From Cyclobacteriaceae bacterium (GTDB lineage: Bacteria; Bacteroidota; Bacteroidia; Cytophagales; Cyclobacteriaceae), in assembly GCA_013141055.1 (NCBI GenBank), contig JABFRS010000002.1, positions 1,116,001 to 1,180,000 on the forward strand: 64,000 nucleotides of DNA, written 5' to 3'. The first letter of the stretch is position 1; every line of letters begins with the position of its first letter. A program made the position numbers and the translations under genes. Below, piece after piece: positions 53,811 to 60,715 of the stretch. The notes under the pieces are model-generated. The model saw nothing but the letters and a program-made list of their open reading frames with translations. It was not told the origin of the DNA and made no database searches.

Positions 53811-54404
53811 TTAAGCATCCACCCCATAATAGTTGTCCAGAAAGTCACGAATCTCTGTCAACGGTTTTAAGTCGTCCGCAAAGTCATTTGATTCACTCAA
53901 ATTGTAAAACTCGTATCCTCTAACTTTGGTCACACAGTCATACTCTCCGATTAGATTGTCAATCAGCATTAAACAACCATATCCAATGTCACTTTTATTG
54001 TCATCGGTTAATGTCCCAGAAAATATTTGGATGTATAAATTGTCGTCCTCAGTTATTGGCAGAAACTTTAACTTTTTGGGGTCGAGTTCGATGCCTTTAA
54101 CTGTTATTGTAATCTTGTTAATGTTTTCCTTCGAAACAGGTTGTCGGAAAGCAACAAAGTTCCACTTGTCAATGGTTGGTGAGTGATTCACAATTTCCTG
54201 TACTATGTCAAAATTCTCTTCAACTCCGTCAGCTGAGATAGTCATGACTATAAGGTCCCCATGCTTCTCAAACTCAACTGCAAGTCCTGTCTGTATTTTT
54301 CTTAGTTCAATGAGTATACTGTCAATTAGGTCGTAGTCCCCGTCAGTAATCTTTCTTAATCCCGCTTGTTGCTTTGTAAACCAGTCCCAGAATTGTTTAA
54401 TCAT
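53811..54404 (-). CDS. Soluble hypothetical protein (cassette)
   Basis: This 197-residue protein has no signal peptide. It reads FWDWFTKQQAGLRKITDGDY, LRKIQTGLAVEFEKHGDLIV and IDKWNFVAFRQPVSKENINK, a soluble alpha/beta protein of a type seen in Bacteroidota cassettes and immunity-like clusters. Function is not recognised. The ATG at 54404 is preferred to 54434. Most upstream complete cassette, between attC-K and attC-L. Confidence 0.6.
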   Translation of the reverse strand: MIKQFWDWFTKQQAGLRKITDGDYDLIDSILIELRKIQTGLAVEFEKHGDLIVMTISADGVEENFDIVQEIVNHSPTIDKWNFVAFRQPVSKENINKITITVKGIELDPKKLKFLPITEDDNLYIQIFSGTLTDDNKSDIGYGCLMLIDNLIGEYDCVTKVRGYEFYNLSESNDFADDLKPLTEIRDFLDNYYGVDA

Positions 54405-54450
54405 ATTTTTGTTGTCCGTCTTTATCGTTAGCACTTCGCTGTCCGCCTAA

Positions 54451-54507
54451 ATGGCCCACAACGTTTGGCTATAAGCCACTAGTGGCCTATATATCTTTAT
54501 TGGATTC
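54451..54507 (-). repeat. Degenerate attC-like palindrome L at the 5' edge of the array
   Basis: The 3' arm is intact (GTTGTGGGCC, crossover 54461/54462) and an internal gccactagtggc palindrome forms a very short stem. The 5' arm (tttattgg) no longer matches. It marks the upstream edge of the array, next to a methyltransferase gene. Confidence 0.6.
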
Positions 54508-54635
54508 GAAGTTAAACAGTTCATAATGGTATTCAAAAGCGCTTTTAAGGTAAAATTCGATCATTGCAGAAAAGAAACTTTCGTTTCCCATTCAAAAAAC
54601 TGCATGGCCGAATTGCTTCCAATACATTTTCCTTC

Positions 54636-55679
54636 CTATAACATCAACCGAAACTCGAAACACTTGAAATTGTCGTAATCCAACTTAGTTTCATTAACTA
54701 AACGGAACCCATTTTCATTGATCACCTTCATGAAATCCTTTCTCGTAAGATGAGATTTACATTCGGGTTCTTTGTCGGTTTCGTCAGTTAATATATCAAC
54801 GATATAAAGCTTGCCGTCTTTCTTGAGTATCCTTTTAAAATCCTTAACCATTTTATCCGGATTGGAAAAATGATGATAGGTATTCCTTACAATGACTTTG
54901 TCAAAAGTATTGGAGGGCAGCAGACTTGAATTTTCATTTCCCAGGATTGCATGATAGGTGATATCCTTCTGGTCGGATAGTTCCAAGAACTTCAGCCTGG
55001 TTTTGAGCTGGGATAAATTTGAGGAATTGATTTCGTTGGCATAAACCGTCAAATGATCGCAGTACATAGAAAGGACTCTTTCAAAATAACCGGATCCTGC
55101 ACCGATATCGGCGATCACATCGTTCTTCCCGAAAGTGTATGTTTTTATTTCTGATAGAAAGACAGAATCCGGGACTTTTACCTTATCCGCATTGAAGTAA
55201 TCAATGGATTGGTTGTGAATGAACTTCGATACCCTTTCTGTCCACAGCCTGGTTTTCTTTATTGTCGATAGCTGAGTGTTAAAATTCCTTTCCAATTCAT
55301 AAATAAGCTCTAACGACACAAGTTTATTCATGGAAGAAACTAATGAAGGATCGAGTTCTTTTACATTTGAATAAGAATCACCGGGCTTATCGTTGGTGGA
55401 CATGTTAATGATCTCAAGAGCAATTCTTTTTTCGTCCATGACTAAGGAAGAATTCCTGATGATATTCCGGACACTATCAGCCTGCCTCTCAATTCTTCTT
55501 ATATCAGAAATTGATTTTTTATATGTGAGAGCATATAGTCTGTAATCTTCTACATTTTTAAATAAAGAGTCATTCTTGCTATTTATTATTTTGTCTATAA
55601 CATCATCATGTTGCCCAAAAGCACATAATGCAGTACAGATTAAAAAATACAGGATAAAAATAAGGTTTAGCTTTTTCAT
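54636..55679 (-). CDS. SAM-dependent methyltransferase with a signal peptide
   Basis: This 347-residue protein starts with a signal-type stretch (LNLIFILYFLICTALCAFGQ). An unusual helical region of about 150 residues follows. Then comes a class I methyltransferase core: VIADIGAGSGYFERVLSMYC (motif I), LTVYANEINSSNLSQLKTRL, FDKVIVRNTYHHFSNPDKMV and ILKKDGKLYIVDILTDETD. SAM is cytoplasmic, so an exported enzyme would be surprising; the N-terminus may be only an anchor. It precedes the array's edge. Confidence 0.75.
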   Translation of the reverse strand: MKKLNLIFILYFLICTALCAFGQHDDVIDKIINSKNDSLFKNVEDYRLYALTYKKSISDIRRIERQADSVRNIIRNSSLVMDEKRIALEIINMSTNDKPGDSYSNVKELDPSLVSSMNKLVSLELIYELERNFNTQLSTIKKTRLWTERVSKFIHNQSIDYFNADKVKVPDSVFLSEIKTYTFGKNDVIADIGAGSGYFERVLSMYCDHLTVYANEINSSNLSQLKTRLKFLELSDQKDITYHAILGNENSSLLPSNTFDKVIVRNTYHHFSNPDKMVKDFKRILKKDGKLYIVDILTDETDKEPECKSHLTRKDFMKVINENGFRLVNETKLDYDNFKCFEFRLML

Positions 55680-55763
55680 TAATTCAATGAATGAAAGCGG
55701 GTCTGCATTTTGGAAGGCTTAAGATCCGAAGGTAAACAGTTCACCATTGAATCCAAAGATTGC

Positions 55764-56648
55764 CTACTTAAAATCCTCCCTTGCTTTCATTGCCCACTCC
55801 TTCTTTACGTTCTCAAAATCTTTGAGAAAACTTTCGTTTTGGAAGAGAAGGTTTACAAACTGCCTCGCAAATATTCTGGCGGATTCCGAATCGCTTGGAT
55901 AATGTACTCCGATAATTTCACGAGAATGAGCCATGTCATAAGCGTCTTTGACAAAAACGTCCGTGAATTCCGGGGCAAGTTCCAGATAGATGTAAGCGTT
56001 TATGTAGGAATTCGCTGCATGTCCACTTGGATAAGCAGCCCAATCAGTTTCCTGTTGGTTTTTTACATTAGGATCAATCACTACGGGACGTATCCTTGCA
56101 TACTTGAATTTCAAAGACCAGATAAAATAACTCGCATCCTGCCATACCCTAGCCATTAAGTCGGCTGTTACCGGGAGAGTTTCCGGATTAAACCATGAAC
56201 CAACAGAACGACCGATGTGAAACAGGTTTCTACGATAGCGAGGGTAATCAGGATTATTGGGTTGTATTCTCAGGTTATAATAAATGTCCGCCAGGTATAG
56301 GCATTCTTTTACCTCCTGTTCGTTTCGATACTTTTGCAATGCCAACAGATAATTGATTTCTGCCCTTGTCTTGTCTGAACTGTTTGCAGGAACATCCGGG
56401 ATTTTGAAATCTTCAGCCGTAATATTTTTAAGGTAGATCGGCTTAAGACTCATCCTCTTTTCAACAGTTTCCTTATCAGTAATAAATTTCTGTTTGTCGA
56501 TTCCTTCATTGGAAGATTTTGTCTTGCCACTGAAGGCCTCTAGTTGTTTATAATGGCCACGTGATGGGGTTAACGTTTTCGTTTTCTGACCATAGCTGGA
56601 TATCATACTGATCATTACAATTGAGGCAAATAACAATAGATGTTTCAT
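55764..56648 (-). CDS. Secreted PAP2-type acid phosphatase
   Basis: This 294-residue protein has a signal peptide (LLLFASIVMISMISSYGQ). The three PAP2 motifs are present: KFKYARIRP (KxxxxxxRP), AAYPSGHAANSY (PSGH) and SREIIGVHYPSD (SRxxxxxHxxxD). It hydrolyses phosphomonoesters in the periplasm. It resembles class A nonspecific acid phosphatases. Its start is followed upstream by a hairpin. Confidence 0.92.
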   Translation of the reverse strand: MKHLLLFASIVMISMISSYGQKTKTLTPSRGHYKQLEAFSGKTKSSNEGIDKQKFITDKETVEKRMSLKPIYLKNITAEDFKIPDVPANSSDKTRAEINYLLALQKYRNEQEVKECLYLADIYYNLRIQPNNPDYPRYRRNLFHIGRSVGSWFNPETLPVTADLMARVWQDASYFIWSLKFKYARIRPVVIDPNVKNQQETDWAAYPSGHAANSYINAYIYLELAPEFTDVFVKDAYDMAHSREIIGVHYPSDSESARIFARQFVNLLFQNESFLKDFENVKKEWAMKAREDFK

Positions 56649-56686
56649 TTTGAATTGTTTTTATCAGTAAGACGCAGACGAGGTGA

Positions 56687-56717
56687 AAAAGACGCAAGAA
56701 TAAAGTTTGCGTCTTTT
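56687..56717. terminator. Hairpin upstream of the PAP2 gene
   Basis: Arms at 56687-56697 (aaaagacgcaa) and 56707-56717 are perfectly complementary over 11 bases with a 9-nt loop. On the minus strand Ts follow. It may end the sigma-factor transcript arriving from 57441 or act in the PAP2 leader. Confidence 0.6.
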
Positions 56718-56788
56718 CCGGAGAGCAATCGTCATTAAAGCGAGCAACAAAGGTTGTTGTCTGATGACAAATCTACCGATTAAAACAA

Positions 56789-56860
56789 ATGGAAAATCTT
56801 CTTGACCCGGGCGGTTGTGATGACAGCTGCTGTGGCGGCATCCGCACCGGATGTTGCTAG
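56789..56860 (+). CDS. Tiny cysteine-rich peptide ORF (23 aa)
   Basis: An ATG at 56789 opens 23 codons ending at 56860. The sequence is MENLLDPGGCDDSCC and then GGIRTGCC, with five cysteines in 23 residues. It is on the opposite strand from the arsenic genes and is followed by a hairpin at 56868-56893. The CC pairs resemble the cysteine tails of the neighbouring ArsM (CCGPDCC) and ArsR (NCC), so a thiol-metalloid binding role is conceivable. It is small enough to be chance. Confidence 0.3.
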   Translation: MENLLDPGGCDDSCCGGIRTGCC

Positions 56861-56867
56861 TAAATTT

Positions 56868-56893
56868 GAAAAGCAGTTTATCAACTGCTTTTC
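56868..56893. terminator. Perfect 11-bp hairpin shared by convergent ends
   Basis: gaaaagcagtt (56868-56878) and aactgcttttc (56883-56893) form a perfect stem with a 4-nt loop. It overlaps the last codons of the sigma-factor gene (stop at 56881) and lies just after the cysteine-rich ORF, so it can end transcription from either side. Confidence 0.6.
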
Positions 56894-57441
56894 ATTTCAT
56901 TAAATGGAACAGGGAAACTACAAGGAGTTTTGTTTTCACAAACTACAATGTTACCGTACGAGTCTGTTTTAATATTATATCTCTCCTCCATCCTCCCTTT
57001 TAAAATCGTACGCGCTCGTTGTACTCTTGATTTAGCGCCTGAATATGAAATACTTAACTGCTCGGCAAGTTGAGTCTGGGAGAGATTTTGCATTTCTGTC
57101 AGTTCAAGGGCCTGCCTGTATTTATCAGGCAACTCAAAAAGCATCTCCCCAAGGCACGTCTCGACGCAATCATTTAACGGATGCTTTTGATCCTCCAAGT
57201 CTGATACCGGAATGAGTTTTTTAGAAGCCGCGCGAAAATGATCGGCGATCACGTTTCTTGTGATCTGATAGATCCATGACATCATCTTGTCCCTATCCTT
57301 GAGTTGTCCCATGTTCGAATGTATTTTCAAATAGACATCCTGCACCATGTCCTGAGCAAGGGATTTATCTTTTACTCTCCGATACACAAAAGCAACAAGC
57401 TCTTTGGATATCCTGGTCCAGGGAATTGTATCAATGTGCAT
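56881..57441 (-). CDS. SigZ-like ECF sigma factor
   Basis: This 186-residue sigma-70 family protein has region 2 (DMVQDVYLKIHSNMGQLKDR, DKMMSWIYQITRNVIADHF) and region 4 (LPDKYRQALELTEMQNLSQT, QLAEQLSISYSGAKSRVQRA). The C-terminal tail has two cysteines in VCENKTPCSF, as in SigZ-type proteins. Placement after the arsenic genes suggests that it regulates or responds to metalloid or thiol stress. No anti-sigma gene is adjacent. Confidence 0.87.
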   Translation of the reverse strand: MHIDTIPWTRISKELVAFVYRRVKDKSLAQDMVQDVYLKIHSNMGQLKDRDKMMSWIYQITRNVIADHFRAASKKLIPVSDLEDQKHPLNDCVETCLGEMLFELPDKYRQALELTEMQNLSQTQLAEQLSISYSGAKSRVQRARTILKGRMEERYNIKTDSYGNIVVCENKTPCSFPVPFNEMKSS

Positions 57442-57448
57442 ATTAGAT

Positions 57449-58096
57449 TTAGATTTTTACTTGCGAGAATGCATACAGAATTTCTCTCCCAATCTCCCTT
57501 ACCCTTTCTGAATATTTGACCGACTCGATCGGGGTGCCATCGAATTCTTTAGGATCATCGTATGTCAACGCGATTCGGGCTGAAGCTCCCAATACAAGCG
57601 GGCAATTCTCATCCGCATGAGAGCATGTCATGATTGCTGCAAAATCCTTATTATGATTGAAGGGATCGTCATACTTTTTAGAGTAAGAGATGACAACCGG
57701 AGCATTCCGGGCATACCTAACTTCATATATTGGATTATAGTCTTCTTTTGTTTTTATAATTTCAAAGCCAGCATTCTGCATTGCCGTCACGGCCCTGGGA
57801 TTAAAGGCCGTTGTCTCCGTCCCTCCTGAAAAACACTCTACTCCAGAAACTCCATAATAGTATGCCGCCGCCTGAGCCCATAGCTGTGCCAGGTGACTCC
57901 GTCGCGAATTATGAGTGCATATGAAATTCAAATAGACTTTTTCTCCGTCTTTAACTTTATTCTGAACGAAGGCCGTAAGCTGTTTCAAAACCTCTTTACG
58001 TTCAACTGGTATTTCGTCGAAATCATAAACAAGTGCTTTTACCGTGATCTCAAGTTCAGCAACCAATGAAGCATGTCTTAGTGAGGGTATTGACAT
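57449..58096 (-). CDS. Low-molecular-weight phosphatase-type arsenate reductase-like protein
   Basis: This 215-residue protein has the CX5R thiol-phosphatase loop FICTHNSRRSHLAQLWAQ (CTHNSRRS). The usual ArsC partner cysteines are plausible in TCSHADENCP. About 45 N-terminal residues precede the core, longer than typical ArsC. It would reduce arsenate to arsenite with thioredoxin or related donor. It lies between an N-acetyltransferase gene and the sigma gene, 7 bp from the sigma gene. Confidence 0.85.
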   Translation of the reverse strand: MSIPSLRHASLVAELEITVKALVYDFDEIPVERKEVLKQLTAFVQNKVKDGEKVYLNFICTHNSRRSHLAQLWAQAAAYYYGVSGVECFSGGTETTAFNPRAVTAMQNAGFEIIKTKEDYNPIYEVRYARNAPVVISYSKKYDDPFNHNKDFAAIMTCSHADENCPLVLGASARIALTYDDPKEFDGTPIESVKYSERVREIGREILYAFSQVKI

Positions 58097-58113
58097 TCGT
58101 TTATTATTTAAAG

Positions 58114-58605
58114 TTAGACGCCTACCACCAAACTTCTGCGCTCAAGAAGTACAACATCCCGCCAGGTACCTTTTAACTGACCCAGCCTTTCACGAACACC
58201 TACTATATGAAATCCACACGCCTCATGAATTTTTATACTGCTAATGTTCTCACGAAGCACGCCTGCCTGCAATGTCCAGAATCCATCACGCTCACTTGTT
58301 CCTATAAGTTCTGCCAGAAGAGTCTTTCCAATTCCTTTTCCCCTGGCGCTCTCACTCAGGTACACGCTTACTTCTGCTACACCCGCATAAACACATCGTC
58401 CGCTAACTGGTGTTAATGCTGCCCATCCTAACACATTACTATTCTCATCAATAGCTATCAATCTGCCCTTTGCCAGATGACTCTCATTCCATTCATCCCA
58501 CTCTGGTGCAGAAGTTTGAAAGGTTGCATGACCAGTAGCAATGCCTTGTTCATAAATTGTTTTGACCTGATCCCAGTGCTCAGGCTGCATAGAAATGATC
58601 TTCAT
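58114..58605 (-). CDS. GNAT N-acetyltransferase, ArsN1/phosphinothricin-acetyltransferase-like
   Basis: This 163-residue protein has the pattern of the PAT/ArsN1 branch: VKTIYEQGIATGHATFQTSA, LGWAALTPVSGRCVYAGVAE, VSVYLSESARGKGIGKTLLA (acetyl-CoA loop), HEACGFHIVGVRERLGQLKG and TWRDVVLLER. ArsN1 acetylates the arsenic-containing antibiotic arsinothricin, and it is usually found in ars operons, exactly the context here. The frame runs to 58728, but the ATG at 58605 fits the family. Confidence 0.87.
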   Translation of the reverse strand: MKIISMQPEHWDQVKTIYEQGIATGHATFQTSAPEWDEWNESHLAKGRLIAIDENSNVLGWAALTPVSGRCVYAGVAEVSVYLSESARGKGIGKTLLAELIGTSERDGFWTLQAGVLRENISSIKIHEACGFHIVGVRERLGQLKGTWRDVVLLERRSLVVGV

Positions 58606-58618
58606 AGTAATTAGGTAA

Positions 58619-59470
58619 TCAGTTGCAACAATCCGGACCACAGCACGACCTTGAGTCTTGCTTTTCGGCATAAACCGTAATACTGAAAATTCCATCCGTA
58701 CCCCTAGTGAATCTTTCGATTGCCTCATCTGAGAGATAGTCTTTCAGGATTTCGGTGGGAAGTATAATTCGCTTTGCCTTTTGTACTGAAAGGTTTGTAA
58801 AGCCTGTCTCTTTAATAATGCCCAGATAATCATCCATCTGGATCGCACCGGATACACAACCGGCATACATCTCTGCGCTCTTTTGTAATCCTTCAGGAAG
58901 ATTGCCAATCAATACAATATCTGACACACTGAAATGTCCACCCGTCTTTAAAATCCTGTAAGTCTCTGCGAATGCCTGTTTCTTGTTGGGAACAAGATTC
59001 AGCACACAATTGCTCACCACAACATCCGCTGTATTCCCGGCAAGCGGCATGTTCTCGATATCTCCCTGACGAAACTCAACGTTTGAATAGTTAAGCTTCT
59101 TTGCATTCAGTCTGGCTTTCTCAATCATCTTCTCGGTGAAGTCAATGCCGATCACCTTTCCACTTTCTCCAACAATCGAACGTGCTACGAACGCATCATT
59201 GCCAGCGCCGGATCCAAGATCAACAATAATGTCACCTTCTTTCATTTTAGCATGCTCCGTTGGTAGTCCGCAACCCAGGCCAAGGTCAGCATCTTTAGAA
59301 TATCCTTTCAGGCTTGAATAGTCTTCGGCCATCACTGTATGATCAATCGTTCCACATCCTGTAGCTCCGCAACAGGATGTCTCATTGCTCTCTTTGCTTT
59401 GCCCTGCAATTTTCGAGTACATCTCTTTTACCATTAGTCTGATGTCTTCTGAGGTTTGTAAGGTGTTCAT
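58619..59470 (-). CDS. arsM: Arsenite methyltransferase ArsM
   Basis: This 283-residue methyltransferase has GDIIVDLGSGAGNDAFVARS (SAM motif I), then VVVSNCVLNLVPNKKQAFAE, GHFSVSDIVLIGNLPEGLQK and MYAGCVSGAIQMDDYL, typical ArsM blocks. Cysteines in ETSCCGATGCG, SNCVLNL and YAGCVSG bind As(III). A C-terminal CCGPDCC tail adds further thiols. It methylates As(III) with SAM. An inverted repeat precedes its start. Confidence 0.94.
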   Translation of the reverse strand: MNTLQTSEDIRLMVKEMYSKIAGQSKESNETSCCGATGCGTIDHTVMAEDYSSLKGYSKDADLGLGCGLPTEHAKMKEGDIIVDLGSGAGNDAFVARSIVGESGKVIGIDFTEKMIEKARLNAKKLNYSNVEFRQGDIENMPLAGNTADVVVSNCVLNLVPNKKQAFAETYRILKTGGHFSVSDIVLIGNLPEGLQKSAEMYAGCVSGAIQMDDYLGIIKETGFTNLSVQKAKRIILPTEILKDYLSDEAIERFTRGTDGIFSITVYAEKQDSRSCCGPDCCN

Positions 59471-59488
59471 GTTCTTTGGTTTAATGTA

Positions 59489-59504
59489 ATCGTAATATTG
59501 CGAT
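59489..59504 (-). promoter_or_regulatory. ArsR-type operator upstream of arsM
   Basis: The imperfect inverted repeat atcgtaa-ta-ttgcgat has one mismatch to the perfect copy upstream of arsR (59862-59877) and lies just before arsM. It is a likely second ArsR binding site. Confidence 0.7.
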
Positions 59505-59525
59505 CAGTTATGTCAAAAAAATACT

Positions 59526-59852
59526 TTAGCAGCAGTTTGCAGGCTGATACGTTTCGAACAGGCCGCCAATTAACTTTTGAGCCCTTGCCCAGGCTTTCTC
59601 ATCAATGCAATAACAGACAGATGGTCCCTCTATATCACCTTTGATGAGTCCTGCTTTTTTCAACTCACTTAAATGTTGAGACACGGTTGATTGGGATAAT
59701 GGAAGCTCATCGACAATGTCTCCACATACACATGATTTTTGTTTAATTAGAAACTGAAGAATAGCAATGCGGGCAGGGTGACCCAATGCCTTCGTTAATG
59801 AGGCCAGTTCATTTTGCGCTTTTGTAAATTCTTCTGTCTTGGTAAGTCCCAT
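59526..59852 (-). CDS. arsR: ArsR-family metalloregulator
   Basis: This 108-residue winged-helix repressor has LTKALGHPARIAILQFLIKQ, the metal-site-like KSCVCGDIVDELPLSQSTVS and QHLSELKKAGLIKGDIE. A vicinal cysteine pair in CVCGD and a CC at the C-terminus (PANCC) are candidates for As(III) binding. It would release its operator when As(III) binds. A perfect inverted repeat overlaps its own promoter. It is the first gene of the island. Confidence 0.93.
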   Translation of the reverse strand: MGLTKTEEFTKAQNELASLTKALGHPARIAILQFLIKQKSCVCGDIVDELPLSQSTVSQHLSELKKAGLIKGDIEGPSVCYCIDEKAWARAQKLIGGLFETYQPANCC

Positions 59853-59861
59853 AATCCTGTA

Positions 59862-59877
59862 ATCGTAAAATTACGAT
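59862..59877 (-). promoter_or_regulatory. ArsR operator in the arsR promoter
   Basis: A perfect 7-2-7 inverted repeat (atcgtaa-aa-ttacgat) lies about 10 bp upstream of the arsR start. On the minus strand it overlaps a TAATTTTA element with an upstream TTG about 20 bp away, fitting the Bacteroidota -7/-33 promoter form, so binding would block transcription. Confidence 0.75.
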
Positions 59878-60003
59878 AAAGGTTTCATTGTTTGCAAAAA
59901 CTCTTTAAAACTTCTTTAACCCAACCAGGATCTGGTGTATTAAATAAATAGTGATGCAATTTTTTAATTATGATTTACCAATCTTTTTTAACCACAAAGC
60001 AGC

Positions 60004-60277
60004 TTTTTTACGTAATTGAAGAACGATGTGAAATTGTCCGAAAAGCCGGAATCCATTAAAAATTCAACATCACCCCGGGCCGAAACCCCCTACCCTTATT
60101 CAGACCTTACTCAGACCTTACTCAGACCTTAGTCAGACTTATCACGGATTATCCCCGGATTACTTACCGATTCCTCTCTTATTCCTCCCGGATGTTCCGG
60201 CTTGTCTCCTCAGTGTCTTGACCTTGTAGTATCTGTGTAGTATGCTTGCCGATACGGATGATCATCGGATGATTGTC
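60004..60277 (+). repeat. Non-coding repeat element, copy 1
   Basis: A ~275 bp block that is repeated at 60323-60605. It has tttttacgtaattgaa at the start, an aacccgggcc-like stretch, a block of 11-bp tandem repeats (60096-60139, four units ttaNtcagacc), and then attcctcccggatgttcc, gaccttgtagtatctgtg and gatacgga near the end. No ORF or known RNA matched. It sits in an 860-bp gap without genes. Confidence 0.8.
60096..60139 (+). repeat. 11-bp tandem repeats in copy 1
   Basis: Four consecutive 11-bp units of the form ttaNtcagacc (last unit ends ct). The unit sequence differs from the tandem units in copy 2, so the tandem expansions arose or diverged separately. Confidence 0.85.
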
Positions 60278-60322
60278 GAGTGCTGTTTAATTTATTCTAT
60301 CATTTTTTTGACTTGTGCCACG

Positions 60323-60605
60323 GTTTTTACGTAATTGAAATACCGGTTAAATTCTGGAAAAGCCTGAATCTATTACAGATTCAAACACAACCCGGGCCCG
60401 AAACCTCCTACCCTTATGGAGACCTTAACGAGACCTTATGGAGACCTTATCGAGACCTTAACGAGACTTTTGCCTGATCATCTCCGGATTACCTACCTAT
60501 CTCCTCCCTATTCCTCCCGGATGTTCCAGCTTGTCTGCTCAGAGTCATGACCTTGTAGTATCTGTGCAGTATGCTTGTCGATACGGACAATCATCGGATT
60601 GTGGA
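60323..60605 (+). repeat. Non-coding repeat element, copy 2
   Basis: The second copy of the element, about 319 bp from the first start to start. Long stretches are closely similar (acgtaattgaa, cctcccggatgttcc, gaccttgtagtatctgtgc), while the tandem block differs. A short open frame through it (60280-60477) is not a real gene. Confidence 0.8.
60414..60468 (+). repeat. 11-bp tandem repeats in copy 2
   Basis: Five consecutive 11-bp units alternate ttatggagacc and ttaacgagacc (one is ttatcgagacc). The variable two bases at positions 4-5 of each unit contrast with the constant rest. Confidence 0.85.
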
Positions 60606-60715
60606 TACTTAAATATGCACTGACGAAAAAAATCTTTTTGACTACAACATTTAGCCTTTACGCTACTTTATCCGTGCCCATGATCCGGAGTTTTGCATAA
60701 ACAAAATATGGATTT

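Larger units (their letters stand above)
45532..54461 (-). mobile_element. Integron-like gene-cassette array without a visible integrase (CALIN)
   Basis: Eleven complete cassettes lie head to tail on the minus strand, each a short gene followed by an imperfect palindrome of 84-139 bp. Cassette lengths (crossover to crossover) run from 511 to 1617 bp. Every palindrome has outer arms with a GTT at the 3' end (coding strand ACGTT or GCGTT) and CAACA at the 5' end, inner arms, and a variable loop, as in integron attC sites. The 5' arm of each site pairs best with the 3' arm of its upstream neighbour, the signature of circular cassettes inserted at one point. No tyrosine recombinase is in the window. 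Confidence 0.85.

Noticed and set aside
45524-54507. Explanation of the palindromes as REP or MITE elements.
   Set aside because: All are in one orientation, each follows one gene, and their arms match the neighbour rather than themselves, which favours a site-specific cassette system.
54636-55679. Counting the methyltransferase as a thirteenth cassette.
   Set aside because: The site after it (L) has only one intact arm, and no palindrome is seen on its other side.
60096-60468. Possible CRISPR array.
   Set aside because: The 11-bp units are contiguous with no spacers and are much shorter than CRISPR repeats.
60280-60477. Short open frame inside the duplicated non-coding element.
   Set aside because: It runs through the tandem 11-bp repeats and is not kept open in copy 1, so it is unlikely to be a gene.
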